Shown piece by piece: positions 35,849 through 44,586 of a stretch of DNA of 64,000 nt. The stretch lies in assembly GCA_049513815.1 (NCBI GenBank), contig JBEKVR010000003.1:23575-87574 (forward strand). Direction: 5' to 3'. A model generated the notes under the pieces. The model worked only from the letters and a program-made list of their open reading frames with translations, was not told the origin of the DNA and did not search any database. The DNA comes from Roseiarcus sp049513815. Lineage in GTDB: Bacteria; Pseudomonadota; Alphaproteobacteria; Rhizobiales; Beijerinckiaceae. Both the position numbers and the translations under genes were made by a program. Each line of letters opens with the position of its first letter. Within the stretch, counting starts at the first letter, position 1.

Positions 35849-36268
35849 TCAGGTTGGAATCAACCGCGTGATCACCCGGTACTCAAGTAAAGAAACGTAA
35901 AATGAAGCGGATGTGCAAAAAACTGCAGAGATTACCGCAAAGCAAGTTTCAATGACGTTTGGGTCAATTAGCATCAAATATTTGCTGCTCAAAAGTTCAG
36001 CGCATTCAATTAAACCGCTATTTGTTCTTCGAAATTCATCTGTAATAAATAGATGATAGCTGAAATAAGCTGCGAACAACTGCCCAAGAAGGAGAGGTGT
36101 GCAACTTAGTATTGTTGTTTGTAGATTCGATGCGTCTTGCAGGAGGTAGTGAGTCCCCGCGATTGAAACTAAATTATAGAACGCGACTGAAACTGCCGCG
36201 GCCGGACTCATCAGGCACAAAGCAATCGCCGCCAACAAAGCAAAACGAGTCGCATTTCGTCCCGACAT
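35849..36268 (-). CDS. Orphan AT-rich membrane protein
   Basis: A 139-residue protein with three predicted membrane helices: about 9-36 (FALLAAIALCLMSPAAAVSV), 50-72 (ILSCTPLLLGQLFAAYFSYH) and 105-128 (CFAVISAVFCTSASFYVSLL). The coding DNA is clearly poorer in GC than every chromosomal neighbour and uses AT-ending codons, which suggests recent transfer. No family recognised and no mobile gene is adjacent. Confidence 0.5.
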   Translation of the reverse strand: MSGRNATRFALLAAIALCLMSPAAAVSVAFYNLVSIAGTHYLLQDASNLQTTILSCTPLLLGQLFAAYFSYHLFITDEFRRTNSGLIECAELLSSKYLMLIDPNVIETCFAVISAVFCTSASFYVSLLEYRVITRLIPT

Positions 36269-36384
36269 GATTCTTCCACTAAACCAGCGGTTGCCGCGGG
36301 CACGATCTTGCCTCTGACTTCGAAGACGGCCCCCTTCGCACCCTTCTTGTCGGGGCGAGAAGGCCTCCTCGATAAGCAACATGG

Positions 36385-37551
36385 TTACGCCGCGTGTGTC
36401 CCGGCGATAAACCCCCCGCCGAGCACGCGCGCGCGCGGGTCGCAGGACTCGTAGAACACGCAGGCCTGGCCTGGCGAGACGCCGGACTCCGGCTCGTCGA
36501 ATTCGATCGCGCCGCCCGGCAGCAGCCGCGCCGGGGTCGGCGGCCGGGTCGAGCGCACCCGCGCCGCGATCGCCAGGCCGTGCTCGGGAATATCGGCCAG
36601 TTCGCCGTCGCCGATCCAGTTGACGTCGCGCAGGCGGATGCGGTGGGTCTCGAGCGCCTGACGCGGGCCGACGACGACGCGGGCGTTGTGGGCGTCGAGC
36701 GCGACGACGTAGAGCGGCTCGGCGGCGGCGATTCCGAGGCCGCGGCGCTGGCCGATCGTATAATGCAGGACGCCGGCATGGCGGCCGAGCACCCGCCCGT
36801 CGACATGGACGATGTCGCCCGCCTCCGCGGCGCCGGGCAGCAACCGCTCGATCACGTCGCTGTAATGGCCGGCGGGGACGAAGCAGATGTCCTGGCTGTC
36901 GGCCTTGTCGGCGACCGTCAGGCCGAATTCGCCGGCGAGCGCCCGGACCTGCGGCTTCAGCATCGCGCCGAGCGGGAAACGCAGCATCGCCAGCTGCTCG
37001 CGGGTGGTGGCGAAGAGGAAATAGCTCTGGTCGCGATCGGGGTCGGCGGCGCGATAGAGCGCCCGCCCGCCGTGGCCGTCGTCGGCCGACACGACATAAT
37101 GGCCGGTCGCCAGGATGTCGGCGCCGAGGTCCTTGGCCGCCTCGAACAGATCGACGAATTTCATCGTCTGGTTGCAGGCGACGCACGGCACCGGCGTCTC
37201 GCCCGAGACATAGGCGCGGGCGAAGGGCTCGATCACCTTCTCGCGGAACTGCGTCTCGTAATCGAGCACGTAATGGGGGACGCCGAGCCGGGCGGCGACG
37301 TCGCGCGCGTCGTGAATGTCCTGGCCGGCGCAGCAGGCGCCCTTGCGGTGAGTCGCCGCGCCGTGGTCGTAAAGCTGCATCGTCACGCCGACGACGTCGT
37401 AGCCGTCGCGGGCCAACAGCGCCGCGGCGACGCTCGAATCGACGCCGCCCGACATCGCGACAACGACGCGCGTGTTCTCGGGGGCCTTGGCCAGACCGAG
37501 ACTGTTGAGGGGACGCGTCACCGCGTCCCGGGAAAGCGGCGGGGCCAACAT
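36385..37551 (-). CDS. mnmA: tRNA-specific 2-thiouridylase MnmA
   Basis: Adds sulfur to U34 of tRNAs for Lys, Glu and Gln. About 388 residues: PP-loop VVVAMSGGVDSSVAAALL, the first active-site Cys in TPVPCVACNQTMKF, ATGHYV, DQSYFL, the second Cys in DSQDICFVPAGHY, and HYTIGQRRGLGI. The C-terminal beta-barrel is present. ATG at 37551 gives a normal N-terminus; an upstream in-frame ATG at 37599 is possible. Confidence 0.94.
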   Translation of the reverse strand: MLAPPLSRDAVTRPLNSLGLAKAPENTRVVVAMSGGVDSSVAAALLARDGYDVVGVTMQLYDHGAATHRKGACCAGQDIHDARDVAARLGVPHYVLDYETQFREKVIEPFARAYVSGETPVPCVACNQTMKFVDLFEAAKDLGADILATGHYVVSADDGHGGRALYRAADPDRDQSYFLFATTREQLAMLRFPLGAMLKPQVRALAGEFGLTVADKADSQDICFVPAGHYSDVIERLLPGAAEAGDIVHVDGRVLGRHAGVLHYTIGQRRGLGIAAAEPLYVVALDAHNARVVVGPRQALETHRIRLRDVNWIGDGELADIPEHGLAIAARVRSTRPPTPARLLPGGAIEFDEPESGVSPGQACVFYESCDPRARVLGGGFIAGTHAA

Positions 37552-37706
37552 CAATGGGTTCGAAGCCAGTGCGGAACTGGGCGCCTTATAGCATCTCACG
37601 GTCGGCGCGGCCCGGAAAAAAGTCGCCGCCGCCCGCCGCCGCCGCCGAATAGGCCGAAAAACCCCACAAATTGAAACACTTTGTAAAGAACTTCCTTCGC
37701 ATGGGC

Positions 37707-37721
37707 TTAGGCAAATCTTAA
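37707..37721 (+). promoter_or_regulatory. CtrA-like box before sciP
   Basis: TTAG-GCAAATC-TTAA matches TTAA-N7-TTAA at 7 of 8 positions, 56 bases upstream of the sciP ATG. In Caulobacter sciP is itself activated by CtrA, in agreement with this site. Confidence 0.55.
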
Positions 37722-37776
37722 GTCACGACCATTAGATTTCAGTGCGTAAGGACTTGCGTTCGAGTGTGAGAGTGAA

Positions 37777-38052
37777 ATGACCGAAGCGCTTCGACCGAGG
37801 GTGAAATACGTCATCGGTCCGGACGGAAGCCCGCTGACGATCGCCGATCTTCCGCCGACGTCGACCAAGCGCTGGGTGATCCGGCGCAAAGCCGAAGTGG
37901 TCGCAGCCGTGCGTGGCGGCCTGATCTCGCTCGAAGAAGCGTGCTCGCGCTACACCCTGACCGTCGACGAATTCCTGTCCTGGCAGGCCTCGATCGACCA
38001 GCACGGCCTCGCCGGACTGCGCACGACCCGCATCCAGCAATATCGCCACTGA
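37777..38052 (+). CDS. sciP: SciP, inhibitor of CtrA-activated transcription (DUF1153)
   Basis: A small helix-turn-helix protein that in Caulobacter binds CtrA and blocks its recruitment of RNA polymerase in G1. 91 residues: RVKYVIGPDGSPLTIADLPP, TKRWVIRRKAEVVAAVRGGL, ISLEEACSRYTLTVDEFLSW. The HTH core (KAEVVAAVRGGLISLEEACS) is almost invariant in this family. It is a single gene with its own promoter and a CtrA-like box. Confidence 0.93.
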   Translation: MTEALRPRVKYVIGPDGSPLTIADLPPTSTKRWVIRRKAEVVAAVRGGLISLEEACSRYTLTVDEFLSWQASIDQHGLAGLRTTRIQQYRH

Positions 38053-38224
38053 GCGATAAGGCGCTGTGTAGACGCGCCCGGCGAGCGCGTCCAGTGCGCA
38101 TTTCCTAGTCGAACTCCGAGGATCGCCGCGGCCTGACGGCGCGCGCTGCGTTGCGCGCCCGCGCCGGCGCGGCTATCTGTGGGCGCGCGCCGCGTCGCCG
38201 CCCCGATTCGTCTGGAAAGGCTCG

Positions 38225-39478
38225 ATGAACCGCCCAACCGTCCATGTCGTGGGCGCCGGCGTTTCCGGACTGAGCGCTGCGGTCAGCCTCGCGGCGACCG
38301 CCGACGCCCACGTCGTCGTCCACGAGAGCGCCGCGATCGCCGGCGGGCGCCGCCGGCCGCTGTTCGACGAAGCGACCCAGACCGCGTTCGACAGCGGCGC
38401 CGATTTCATTTTGTCGAGCTGGACCGCCGCCCTGTCGCTGATCGAGGCGATGGGCGCGCGCGGCCAATGGCGCGAGGCGGCGCCGGCCGGAATCGCCTTC
38501 GCCGATCTGGCGACCGGCGAGCGCTGGCGGCTGCGGCTCGGCCGCGGGCGCTTTCTGTGGCGGGTCCTCGACCCACGGTTGCGACCGCCGGGCGTCGCGC
38601 TGCGCGACTTCTGGCCGGCGGCGCGGCTTGCCCGCGCCCCTGCAGCCGCGCGGCTCGCCGACTACGCCCCGCGCTTCGGCACGGCGACTGAACGGGTCTG
38701 GCGGCCGTTCGCGCTCGCCGCGCTCAACGCCGATTTCGAGCGCGCCTCGGCGCGGCTTGCCGGCGCGGCGCTCGCCGCCTCGCGCTGGGGCGGCGCGGCG
38801 CTGCTCTCGCCTTCGCGCGGCCTGGCGCGCGGCTTGGTTGAGCCGGCGCTGAAGACCCTGGCGCGGCGCGGCGCGACGACCCGCTTCGAGCGCAAGCTGA
38901 TCGGGCTCGCCTTCGCCGACGGGCGCGTCGCCGCGCTCGATTTCGTCCATGACCGCGTCGATCTCGCGCCAGGCGACGCGGTCGTCCTGGCGACGCCGCC
39001 GCAGGAGGCGACGGCGCTGGCGCCGGGTCTGGTCGCGCCGCAAGAGTTCGCCGCCGCCGCCCATGTTCATTTCGCCGCGCCCGCGGCGTCCGACGCGCCG
39101 GCGATCATGGGCGTCGCCAACGGGACGATCCACTGGCTGCTCAGCGCCGGCGACAGCATGACGGCGGTCGTCCGCGACGCCGGCGCCTTGATCGACCGGC
39201 CGCGCGACCAGCTCGCCGCGGCCGCCTGGCGCGACGTCGCGGCGCTGACGGGCCAGCGCGACGCCGTGCCCGCATGGCGCGTGGTCAGGCGCAAGCGCGC
39301 CGCGTTCGCCGCGACGCCGGAGCAGGACGCGCTGCGGCCGAGCTGCGACACGCATTGGCCCAACCTGTTCCTCGCCGGCGCCTACGTGCAGACCGGTCTG
39401 CCCGATTGCCTCGAAGGCTCGGCGCGCTCCGGCGCGATGGCCGCCGAGCGCGTCCGCGCCTGGCTGGCGTCGCGCTGA
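38225..39478 (+). CDS. hpnE: HpnE-like hydroxysqualene dehydroxylase / squalene-associated FAD desaturase
   Basis: A 417-residue flavoprotein. N-terminal FAD motif VHVVGAGVSGLSAAVSLA, then GGRRRPLFDEATQTAFDSGA, where the GGR(x) after the dinucleotide fold is typical of phytoene desaturase relatives. The C-terminus has NLFLAGAYVQTGLPDCLEGS, then ARSGAMAAERV, which binds FAD. HpnE with HpnC and HpnD makes squalene for hopanoids. The partner genes hpnC and hpnD are not in the window, so assignment rests on motif similarity. A terpenoid amine oxidase of related type is the alternative. Confidence 0.7.
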   Translation: MNRPTVHVVGAGVSGLSAAVSLAATADAHVVVHESAAIAGGRRRPLFDEATQTAFDSGADFILSSWTAALSLIEAMGARGQWREAAPAGIAFADLATGERWRLRLGRGRFLWRVLDPRLRPPGVALRDFWPAARLARAPAAARLADYAPRFGTATERVWRPFALAALNADFERASARLAGAALAASRWGGAALLSPSRGLARGLVEPALKTLARRGATTRFERKLIGLAFADGRVAALDFVHDRVDLAPGDAVVLATPPQEATALAPGLVAPQEFAAAAHVHFAAPAASDAPAIMGVANGTIHWLLSAGDSMTAVVRDAGALIDRPRDQLAAAAWRDVAALTGQRDAVPAWRVVRRKRAAFAATPEQDALRPSCDTHWPNLFLAGAYVQTGLPDCLEGSARSGAMAAERVRAWLASR

Positions 39479-39485
39479 GACGCGA

Positions 39486-40649
39486 TTAGGCGGCCTCGAG
39501 TTCGAGCCGCAGCGGACTGCGGAAGGTCGCGGAGGGCATCCACGGCAACTTGCCGTCGACGCGGTGATACTCGGGGACGACCTTGTGGAACTCGTCCATC
39601 GCGATCACGGTCGCAAGCCGGGCGATGGTCGAGCCGAGGCAGGCGTGCGTCGAGCCGCCGAAGCCGAGATGGCCGCGCGGCTTGCGCGCAAGGTCATAGA
39701 TTTCGGCGTTGGGATATTGGCGGTCGTCGCGATTGCCCGAGCCGTAGGCGAGGCTGATGAAGTCGCCCGCCCGCATATGCTGGCCGTGCAATTCGACGTC
39801 CTGGGTCAGGCAGCGGCGGAAGCGCTGCGCCGACGTGTTGTAGCGCAGCGATTCCTCCATCGCGTCGGGGAGCAGCGCCGGATTGGCGACCACCGCGCGG
39901 CGCACGTCGGGCAAGTCGGCGAGGTTGAGCCCGAACATCGACATGAAACCGCCGAGCGACTCGACGCCGGCCATGATCAGCGTCGTCGTCGTCATCAGCA
40001 GCTCGCGCTCGCTGAGCCGGTCGCCGTCGATTTCAGCTCGCGCGAAATGCGAGATGAGGTCGTTTTGCGGATGGGCGCGCCGCTCGGCGATCACCGTCGC
40101 CGCATAGGCCTTCATCCATTCGAAGGCGGCGACGTGCCGCGGCCCCTTGGCGCGGATGACCGGATCGGTCTGCACCATCATGATCGCGTTCTGGCGCACC
40201 GTTTCCTCGTCGCCTGGCGGCAGGCCGAGCGCGGCGGACAGCACCTTGACGGTGAGATCGCCGCAGAAGTCGCCGACGAAGTCGAAGCGCTTGCGGCCGC
40301 GCAGGCCCTCGGCCGCTTCGCGCGCCAGGTCGCGAATTGGCCCGGTCAGCGAATCGAGGTTGCGTTTGACGAAGGCGTATTGGATCAGCGCGCGCAACTG
40401 GTCGTGGCGGGGCGGATCGGTGGTGCCTAGCGTCGCGCCGGCGCGGTTTGGCAGTTCGGCGACATTGTTGCCCTTGGTCGAAGAGTAGCGCCGCCAGTCG
40501 TTGAGGGCGGCGACGATGTCGGCGAAGCGCGAGAGGATCCAGGCGTTGGCCTCCTCGCTCCAGAAGCAGGGGAACTCCTCGCGCAGCCGCCGGTAGGCGG
40601 GGAACGGATCGGCGTCGATCTCCGGGGAAAACGGGTCAAAACGGAACAT
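39486..40649 (-). CDS. Cytochrome P450, copy 1
   Basis: A 387-residue soluble bacterial P450. The heme-binding loop is LGFGGSTHACLGSTIARL with the cysteine ligand; the K-helix ExxR is EESLRY; the I-helix has IMAGVESLGGF, with Glu-Ser in place of the common acid-Thr pair. It begins MFRFDPFSPEIDADPFPAYR. By eye it is over 80% identical to copy 2, with the same length. No ferredoxin or reductase gene is adjacent, so electrons must come from elsewhere. Substrate unknown; nearby genes for aromatic catabolism suggest an aromatic acid. Confidence 0.9.
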   Translation of the reverse strand: MFRFDPFSPEIDADPFPAYRRLREEFPCFWSEEANAWILSRFADIVAALNDWRRYSSTKGNNVAELPNRAGATLGTTDPPRHDQLRALIQYAFVKRNLDSLTGPIRDLAREAAEGLRGRKRFDFVGDFCGDLTVKVLSAALGLPPGDEETVRQNAIMMVQTDPVIRAKGPRHVAAFEWMKAYAATVIAERRAHPQNDLISHFARAEIDGDRLSERELLMTTTTLIMAGVESLGGFMSMFGLNLADLPDVRRAVVANPALLPDAMEESLRYNTSAQRFRRCLTQDVELHGQHMRAGDFISLAYGSGNRDDRQYPNAEIYDLARKPRGHLGFGGSTHACLGSTIARLATVIAMDEFHKVVPEYHRVDGKLPWMPSATFRSPLRLELEAA

Positions 40650-40743
40650 CGCAACCTCTGTCGCGGCGGCCGCCTGCGCCGCCGTCGACTCTTGGCGCGC
40701 GCAACCACCGCCTCGCCTTCGTCTTGATGCGCGCAATGCGGCT

Positions 40744-40840
40744 GGTCATGCGACGAAAGCGATCAATGTCTGGACCTTCCCGGCGGCCGATGCGACGGCT
40801 GACGCTCCGGGTCGACATTGAAATCTCTACCAAACATTTC
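40744..40840 (+). pseudogene. Remnant of a duplicated AraC gene start and promoter
   Basis: Aligns with 42385-42482, the promoter and first codons of the intact AraC gene: GGTCAT, then CATTCCCGGC against CCTTCCCGGC, then CCGGATCGCCATGGAAATG against CCGGGTCGACATTGAAATC. Both ATGs are lost. The distance from the neighbouring P450 start is the same in both copies, so P450, promoter and regulator were duplicated together and this regulator copy was then lost. Confidence 0.6.
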
Positions 40841-40938
40841 GAGCGATGCGCGGCCGGCGACGATTTGACGCGCGTCGGCGGACGCTCAGGGTCGCGCCGC
40901 GACCGCGCCAGAACATTCTGCGTTCAGGCCGACCCGCC

Positions 40939-41062
40939 GTCATGGCCGGGCTTGACCCCGCCATCCAATCAGTAGCGGTCGGAGAAACGACAGAGGCGCT
41001 TCTGCTGCGGCCCTCTGCGCAGAGCGGCGCGCTTGGATGGCCGGGACAAGCCCGGCCATGAC
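40939..41062. repeat. Palindromic repeat element, copy 1
   Basis: A 124-base element with long inverted ends, GTCATGGCCGGGCTTG ... CAAGCCCGGCCATGAC, as in the dispersed palindromic repeats of Hyphomicrobiales. Related copies lie at 43483 and 51577. It sits in the gap left by the lost AraC copy. Confidence 0.75.
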
Positions 41063-41130
41063 GCAGATGGCGATCCCGATCAATTCCAGGTCGCAGCAAT
41101 GGGCCGCCGAAGCGCCGCCTTTCGCGGCCG

Positions 41131-42294
41131 CTACGCCGCCTCGAGCTCGAGCCGCATCGGGCTGCGGAAGGTCGACGACGGCATCCACGGCAACTTGTCC
41201 TCGACGCGATGGTACTCGGGGACAACCTTGTGGAATTCGTCCATCGCGATTGTGAGCGACAGCCGGGCGATGGTGGCGCCGAGGCAGGCGTGCACCGAGC
41301 CGCCGAAGCCGAGATGGCCGCGCGGCTTGCGCGCGAGGTCGTAGACGTCGGCGTTGGGATATTGGCGGTCGTCGCGATTGCCCGAGCCATAGGCGAGGCA
41401 GACGAAATCGCCGGCGCGCATCTGCTGGCCGTACAGCTCGACGTCCTGGGTCAGACAGCGGCGGAAGCGCTGCGCCGAGGTGTTGTAGCGCAGCGATTCC
41501 TCCATCGCGTCGGGCAGCAGCGCCGGATTGGCGACCAATGCGCGGCGCGCGTCGCCGAAGTCGGCAAGGTTCAGTCCGAACATCGACATGAATCCGCCGA
41601 GCGATTCCGTGCCGGCCATGATCAGCGTCGTCGTCGTCAGCAGCACCTCGCGCTCGTCGAGCTTGTCGCCTTCGATCTCGGCCAGCGAGAAATGCGAGAT
41701 GAGGTCGTTTTGCGGTTTGGCGCGCCGCTCGGCGATCACCTTCGCCGCATAGGCCTGCATCCATTCATAGGCGGCGATGTGCTCCGGCCCCTTGGCGCGG
41801 GTGACGGGGTCCGACTGCACCATCATGACTGCGTTGCGCCTGACCGTCGCTTCGTCGCCGAGCGGCAGGCCGAGCGCGGCGAACAGCACCCTGACCGTGA
41901 ACTTGGAACTGAAGTCGTCGATGAAGTCGAAGCGCTTGCGGCCGCGCAGGGCCTCAGCCGTTTCGCGGGCGATGTCGCGGATCGGCCCGGTCAGCGAGTC
42001 GAGGTTGCGCTTGACGAAGGCGTATTGGACGAGCGCGCGCAGGCGGTCGTGGCGCGGCGGGTCGGTGGTGCCGAGGGTCGCCCCGGCGCGGTTGGGCAGC
42101 TCGGTCATCATGTTGCCCTTGGCCGAGGAGTAGCGCCCCCAATCGTTGAGCGCGGCGACGATGTCGGCAAAGCGCGAGAGGACCCACATGTTGGCCTCCT
42201 CGCTCCAGAAGCACGGGAACTCGTCGCGCAAGCGGCGGTAGGCCGGAAACGGGTCGGCGTCGGTCTCGGGGGCAAACGGGTCGAAACGGAACAT
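41131..42294 (-). CDS. Cytochrome P450, copy 2
   Basis: Paralogue of copy 1 with the same 387-residue length and start MFRFDPFAPETDADPFPAYR. Heme loop LGFGGSVHACLGATIARL, ExxR in EESLRY, I-helix IMAGTESLGGF. Differences concentrate in the segment around residues 150-185 (DDFSSKFTVRVLFAALGLPL) and 215-240, where substrate contacts are common, so the copies may accept different substrates. It is divergent from the AraC regulator, which probably controls it. Confidence 0.9.
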   Translation of the reverse strand: MFRFDPFAPETDADPFPAYRRLRDEFPCFWSEEANMWVLSRFADIVAALNDWGRYSSAKGNMMTELPNRAGATLGTTDPPRHDRLRALVQYAFVKRNLDSLTGPIRDIARETAEALRGRKRFDFIDDFSSKFTVRVLFAALGLPLGDEATVRRNAVMMVQSDPVTRAKGPEHIAAYEWMQAYAAKVIAERRAKPQNDLISHFSLAEIEGDKLDEREVLLTTTTLIMAGTESLGGFMSMFGLNLADFGDARRALVANPALLPDAMEESLRYNTSAQRFRRCLTQDVELYGQQMRAGDFVCLAYGSGNRDDRQYPNADVYDLARKPRGHLGFGGSVHACLGATIARLSLTIAMDEFHKVVPEYHRVEDKLPWMPSSTFRSPMRLELEAA

Positions 42295-42457
42295 CGCGTC
42301 CTCCCTGGCGGCGGCCGTCTGCGCCAGCGTTCTATGGACGCGCGGCCGCCTCGTTGCCTTCACCATGCCGCGCCAAGGGCGGCGGGTCATTGGACGAAGG
42401 CGGTCAAATTCTGTACATTCCCGGCATCGAACGCGGCGACTAACGGTCCGGATCGCC

Positions 42458-43405
42458 ATGGAAATGTCTGTCAAAAAAGGGAGCCGCGGCGCGACAGGCG
42501 GCGAGGCGACGCGCGCCGCGCCTGCATTTTCCCTCTATGGCGAGACGCCAGCCTCGCATGACGACGACTTTGTCCATATTGAGGAAATCGCCGCACGCTC
42601 GCAGCGCTACGATTGGGAAATCGGCCGCCACGTCCATCACGGGCTGTGCCAAATCCTTATGCTCGCGGCCGGCGAAGTCGCCTATCGGCTCGACGAGGAC
42701 GCAGGGTCGAGCGCGGGCCCGTGCGCGCTCGTCGTGCCGCCGGCGACCGTGCACGCCTTCCGCTTCACCCCGGGCGCCGTCGGCCACGTATTGACCTTCG
42801 CCGAGAGCCGGTTCGTCCACGGCGCGCCGGAGCGCCGCGCTCTGGTCGAGGCGACGTTCGCGCGGCCCGCGGCCTTGTCGCTCGGTTCGGCTGACCCGGC
42901 CGCGGCGCGGCTGGCCCGCCTGATCGCGGAAATCGCCGTCGAGTTTCGTCAGCGCGGCGCGGGCTGGACGACCGCGGTGGAAGGGCTGACCGCCGCCGCC
43001 GTGGCGCTGACCGCGCGGCTGCTCGCCGCTGGACTCAGCGAAGCGGGGCGCAGCCGCGAAATTGTGCTCTACGGTCGCTTCCGGGCGCTGTTGGAGACGA
43101 CTTACGCCGAACACCGCGCGATCGGCTGGTACGCTTCGGCGCTCGGCGTTTCGGAGAGCCGGCTCGACCGCGCCGCGCGCGCCGTCGCCGGCAAATCCGC
43201 GCACGCGGCGACCCAGGATCGGCTGATGCTCGAGGCGCGCCGCCGCCTCGCCTACGTCGCCGCGCCGGCGACCAAGATCGCCTATGAGCTCGGTTTTGCC
43301 GACGCGGCCTATTTCTGGCGTTTCTTCCGCCGCCGCGCCGGCGTCACGCCGGCTGAATTCCGCCGCGCCGCGAGACGGCGGGCGACGGAGGGCGGAGTGA
43401 AGTGA
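42458..43405 (+). CDS. AraC-family regulator, PobR-like
   Basis: A 315-residue regulator. The N-terminal cupin-like sensing domain has RYDWEIGRHVHHGLCQILML, VVPPATVHAFRFTPGAVGHV and LTFAESRF, the layout of PobR-type regulators that sense 4-hydroxybenzoate. The C-terminal domain has two helix-turn-helix units, IGWYASALGVSESRLDRAAR and KIAYELGFADAAYFWRFFRR, then AGVTPAEFR. The start at 42458 is favoured by the P450-side alignment. It is divergent from P450 copy 2 and close to the protocatechuate cluster. The effector is inferred. Confidence 0.82.
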   Translation: MEMSVKKGSRGATGGEATRAAPAFSLYGETPASHDDDFVHIEEIAARSQRYDWEIGRHVHHGLCQILMLAAGEVAYRLDEDAGSSAGPCALVVPPATVHAFRFTPGAVGHVLTFAESRFVHGAPERRALVEATFARPAALSLGSADPAAARLARLIAEIAVEFRQRGAGWTTAVEGLTAAAVALTARLLAAGLSEAGRSREIVLYGRFRALLETTYAEHRAIGWYASALGVSESRLDRAARAVAGKSAHAATQDRLMLEARRRLAYVAAPATKIAYELGFADAAYFWRFFRRRAGVTPAEFRRAARRRATEGGVK

Positions 43406-43482
43406 CGGGTGCGCGTTGTAGACGCGCTCGTTGAGCGCGTCGGCGCCAACGACGGCTGAATGTTGTCAGTCTCTCTCCGCGC

Positions 43483-43578
43483 GTCACGCCCGGACTTGAT
43501 CCGGGCGCCCAAACGGCGACCGTCGTAGGTCGCCGCGAAAGCCTCAGCCTGGATGCGCGGGTCAAGCCCGCGCATGAC
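43483..43578. repeat. Palindromic repeat element, copy 2
   Basis: Inverted ends GTCACGCCCGGACTTGATCC ... GGGTCAAGCCCGCGCATGAC, diverged from the copies at 40939 and 51577. It lies between the ends of the AraC and ligC genes and may act as a bidirectional mRNA 3' hairpin. Confidence 0.7.
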
Positions 43579-43641
43579 GAAGAAGAGGAGAACGGCGCGT
43601 CGAGCGCGTCGGGCGCGGCCAGCGGCCGCGCCTACAATGCG

Positions 43642-44586
43642 TCAGCGCATTCCCTTCTCGATGCGGTCGAGCGTGCGCATGGCGGGCAGGCACTGGGCGA
43701 CCGAGGCGTTGGGCTCGCGCCTGTCGCGGATCGCGGCGACGAACTCGCGGTCGATCAGCTCGATGCCGTTGTTCGAGACGGCGACGCCGGTCAGGTCGAT
43801 TGTCTTGTCGTCGCCGTCGTAGAGGTCGTCGTAGCGCGCGATATAGGTGCCGTTGTCGCAGATGTAGCGGAAGAACGTGCCGAGCGGCCCCTTGTTGTTG
43901 AACGATAGCGACAGCGTGCAGATCGCGCCCGACGGGACCTTGACGCCGATCGACATGTCCATCGCGATGCCGAGCGTCGGGTGCTTGGGGCCCTGCAGGC
44001 CGAAAGCCTCGGAGGCGACTTCGCCGCACTGGTATTGGAAGAGATCGACGGTGTGGCAGGCGTGATGCCACAAAAGATGATCGGTCCAACTGCGCGGCTG
44101 GCCGAGCGCATTGAGGTTGGTGCGGCGGAAGAAATAGGTCTGCACGTCCATCTGCTGGATCTTCAGCTCGCCGGCGGCGATCTTGTTGTGGATCCATTGA
44201 TGGCTGGGATTGAAGCGCCGCACGTGTCCGGCCATCGCGACGAGCCCGGTTTCCCGCTGCGTCCTGACCAGCGCCTCGCTGTCGGCGAGATTGTCGGCCA
44301 TCGGGATTTCGACCAGGACGTGCTTGCCCGCCTTCAGGCAGGCGATCGCCTGGGCGGCGTGCAGCTGGGTCGGCGTCGACAGAATGACCGCCTCGACGTC
44401 GGGGCGCGCCAGCGCTTGGTCGAGGCTCTTGTCGGCGTGCGGGATGTTGCGCTTGGCGGCGAGCGCCGCGATGTCGGCGGCCTTGCCGCCGACCACGCTG
44501 ACGACCTCGACGCCGTCGATCGCGGCGAGCGCGTCGAGGTGCTTGACGCCAAATGCGCCCGCGGCGCCGGCGACGCAAATCTTCAT
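43642..44586 (-). CDS. ligC: 4-carboxy-2-hydroxymuconate-6-semialdehyde dehydrogenase
   Basis: Oxidises the protocatechuate ring-opening product (as its hemiacetal) with NADP to 2-pyrone-4,6-dicarboxylate. 314 residues of the Gfo/Idh/MocA fold: Rossmann start MKICVAGAAGAFGVKHLDAL, HVLVEIPMADNLADSEAL, then MAGHVRRFNPSHQWIHNKIA and the catalytic-region TDHLLWHHACHTVDLFQYQC, characteristic of LigC. Its ATG overlaps the stop of the upstream dehydrogenase by 4 bases. It is transcribed away from the galB-ligB operon. Confidence 0.9.
   Translation of the reverse strand: MKICVAGAAGAFGVKHLDALAAIDGVEVVSVVGGKAADIAALAAKRNIPHADKSLDQALARPDVEAVILSTPTQLHAAQAIACLKAGKHVLVEIPMADNLADSEALVRTQRETGLVAMAGHVRRFNPSHQWIHNKIAAGELKIQQMDVQTYFFRRTNLNALGQPRSWTDHLLWHHACHTVDLFQYQCGEVASEAFGLQGPKHPTLGIAMDMSIGVKVPSGAICTLSLSFNNKGPLGTFFRYICDNGTYIARYDDLYDGDDKTIDLTGVAVSNNGIELIDREFVAAIRDRREPNASVAQCLPAMRTLDRIEKGMR

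Noticed and set aside
39486..42294. Recent assembly duplication of the P450 gene
   Set aside because: The copies differ at many scattered codons and in flanking DNA, so they are true old paralogues.
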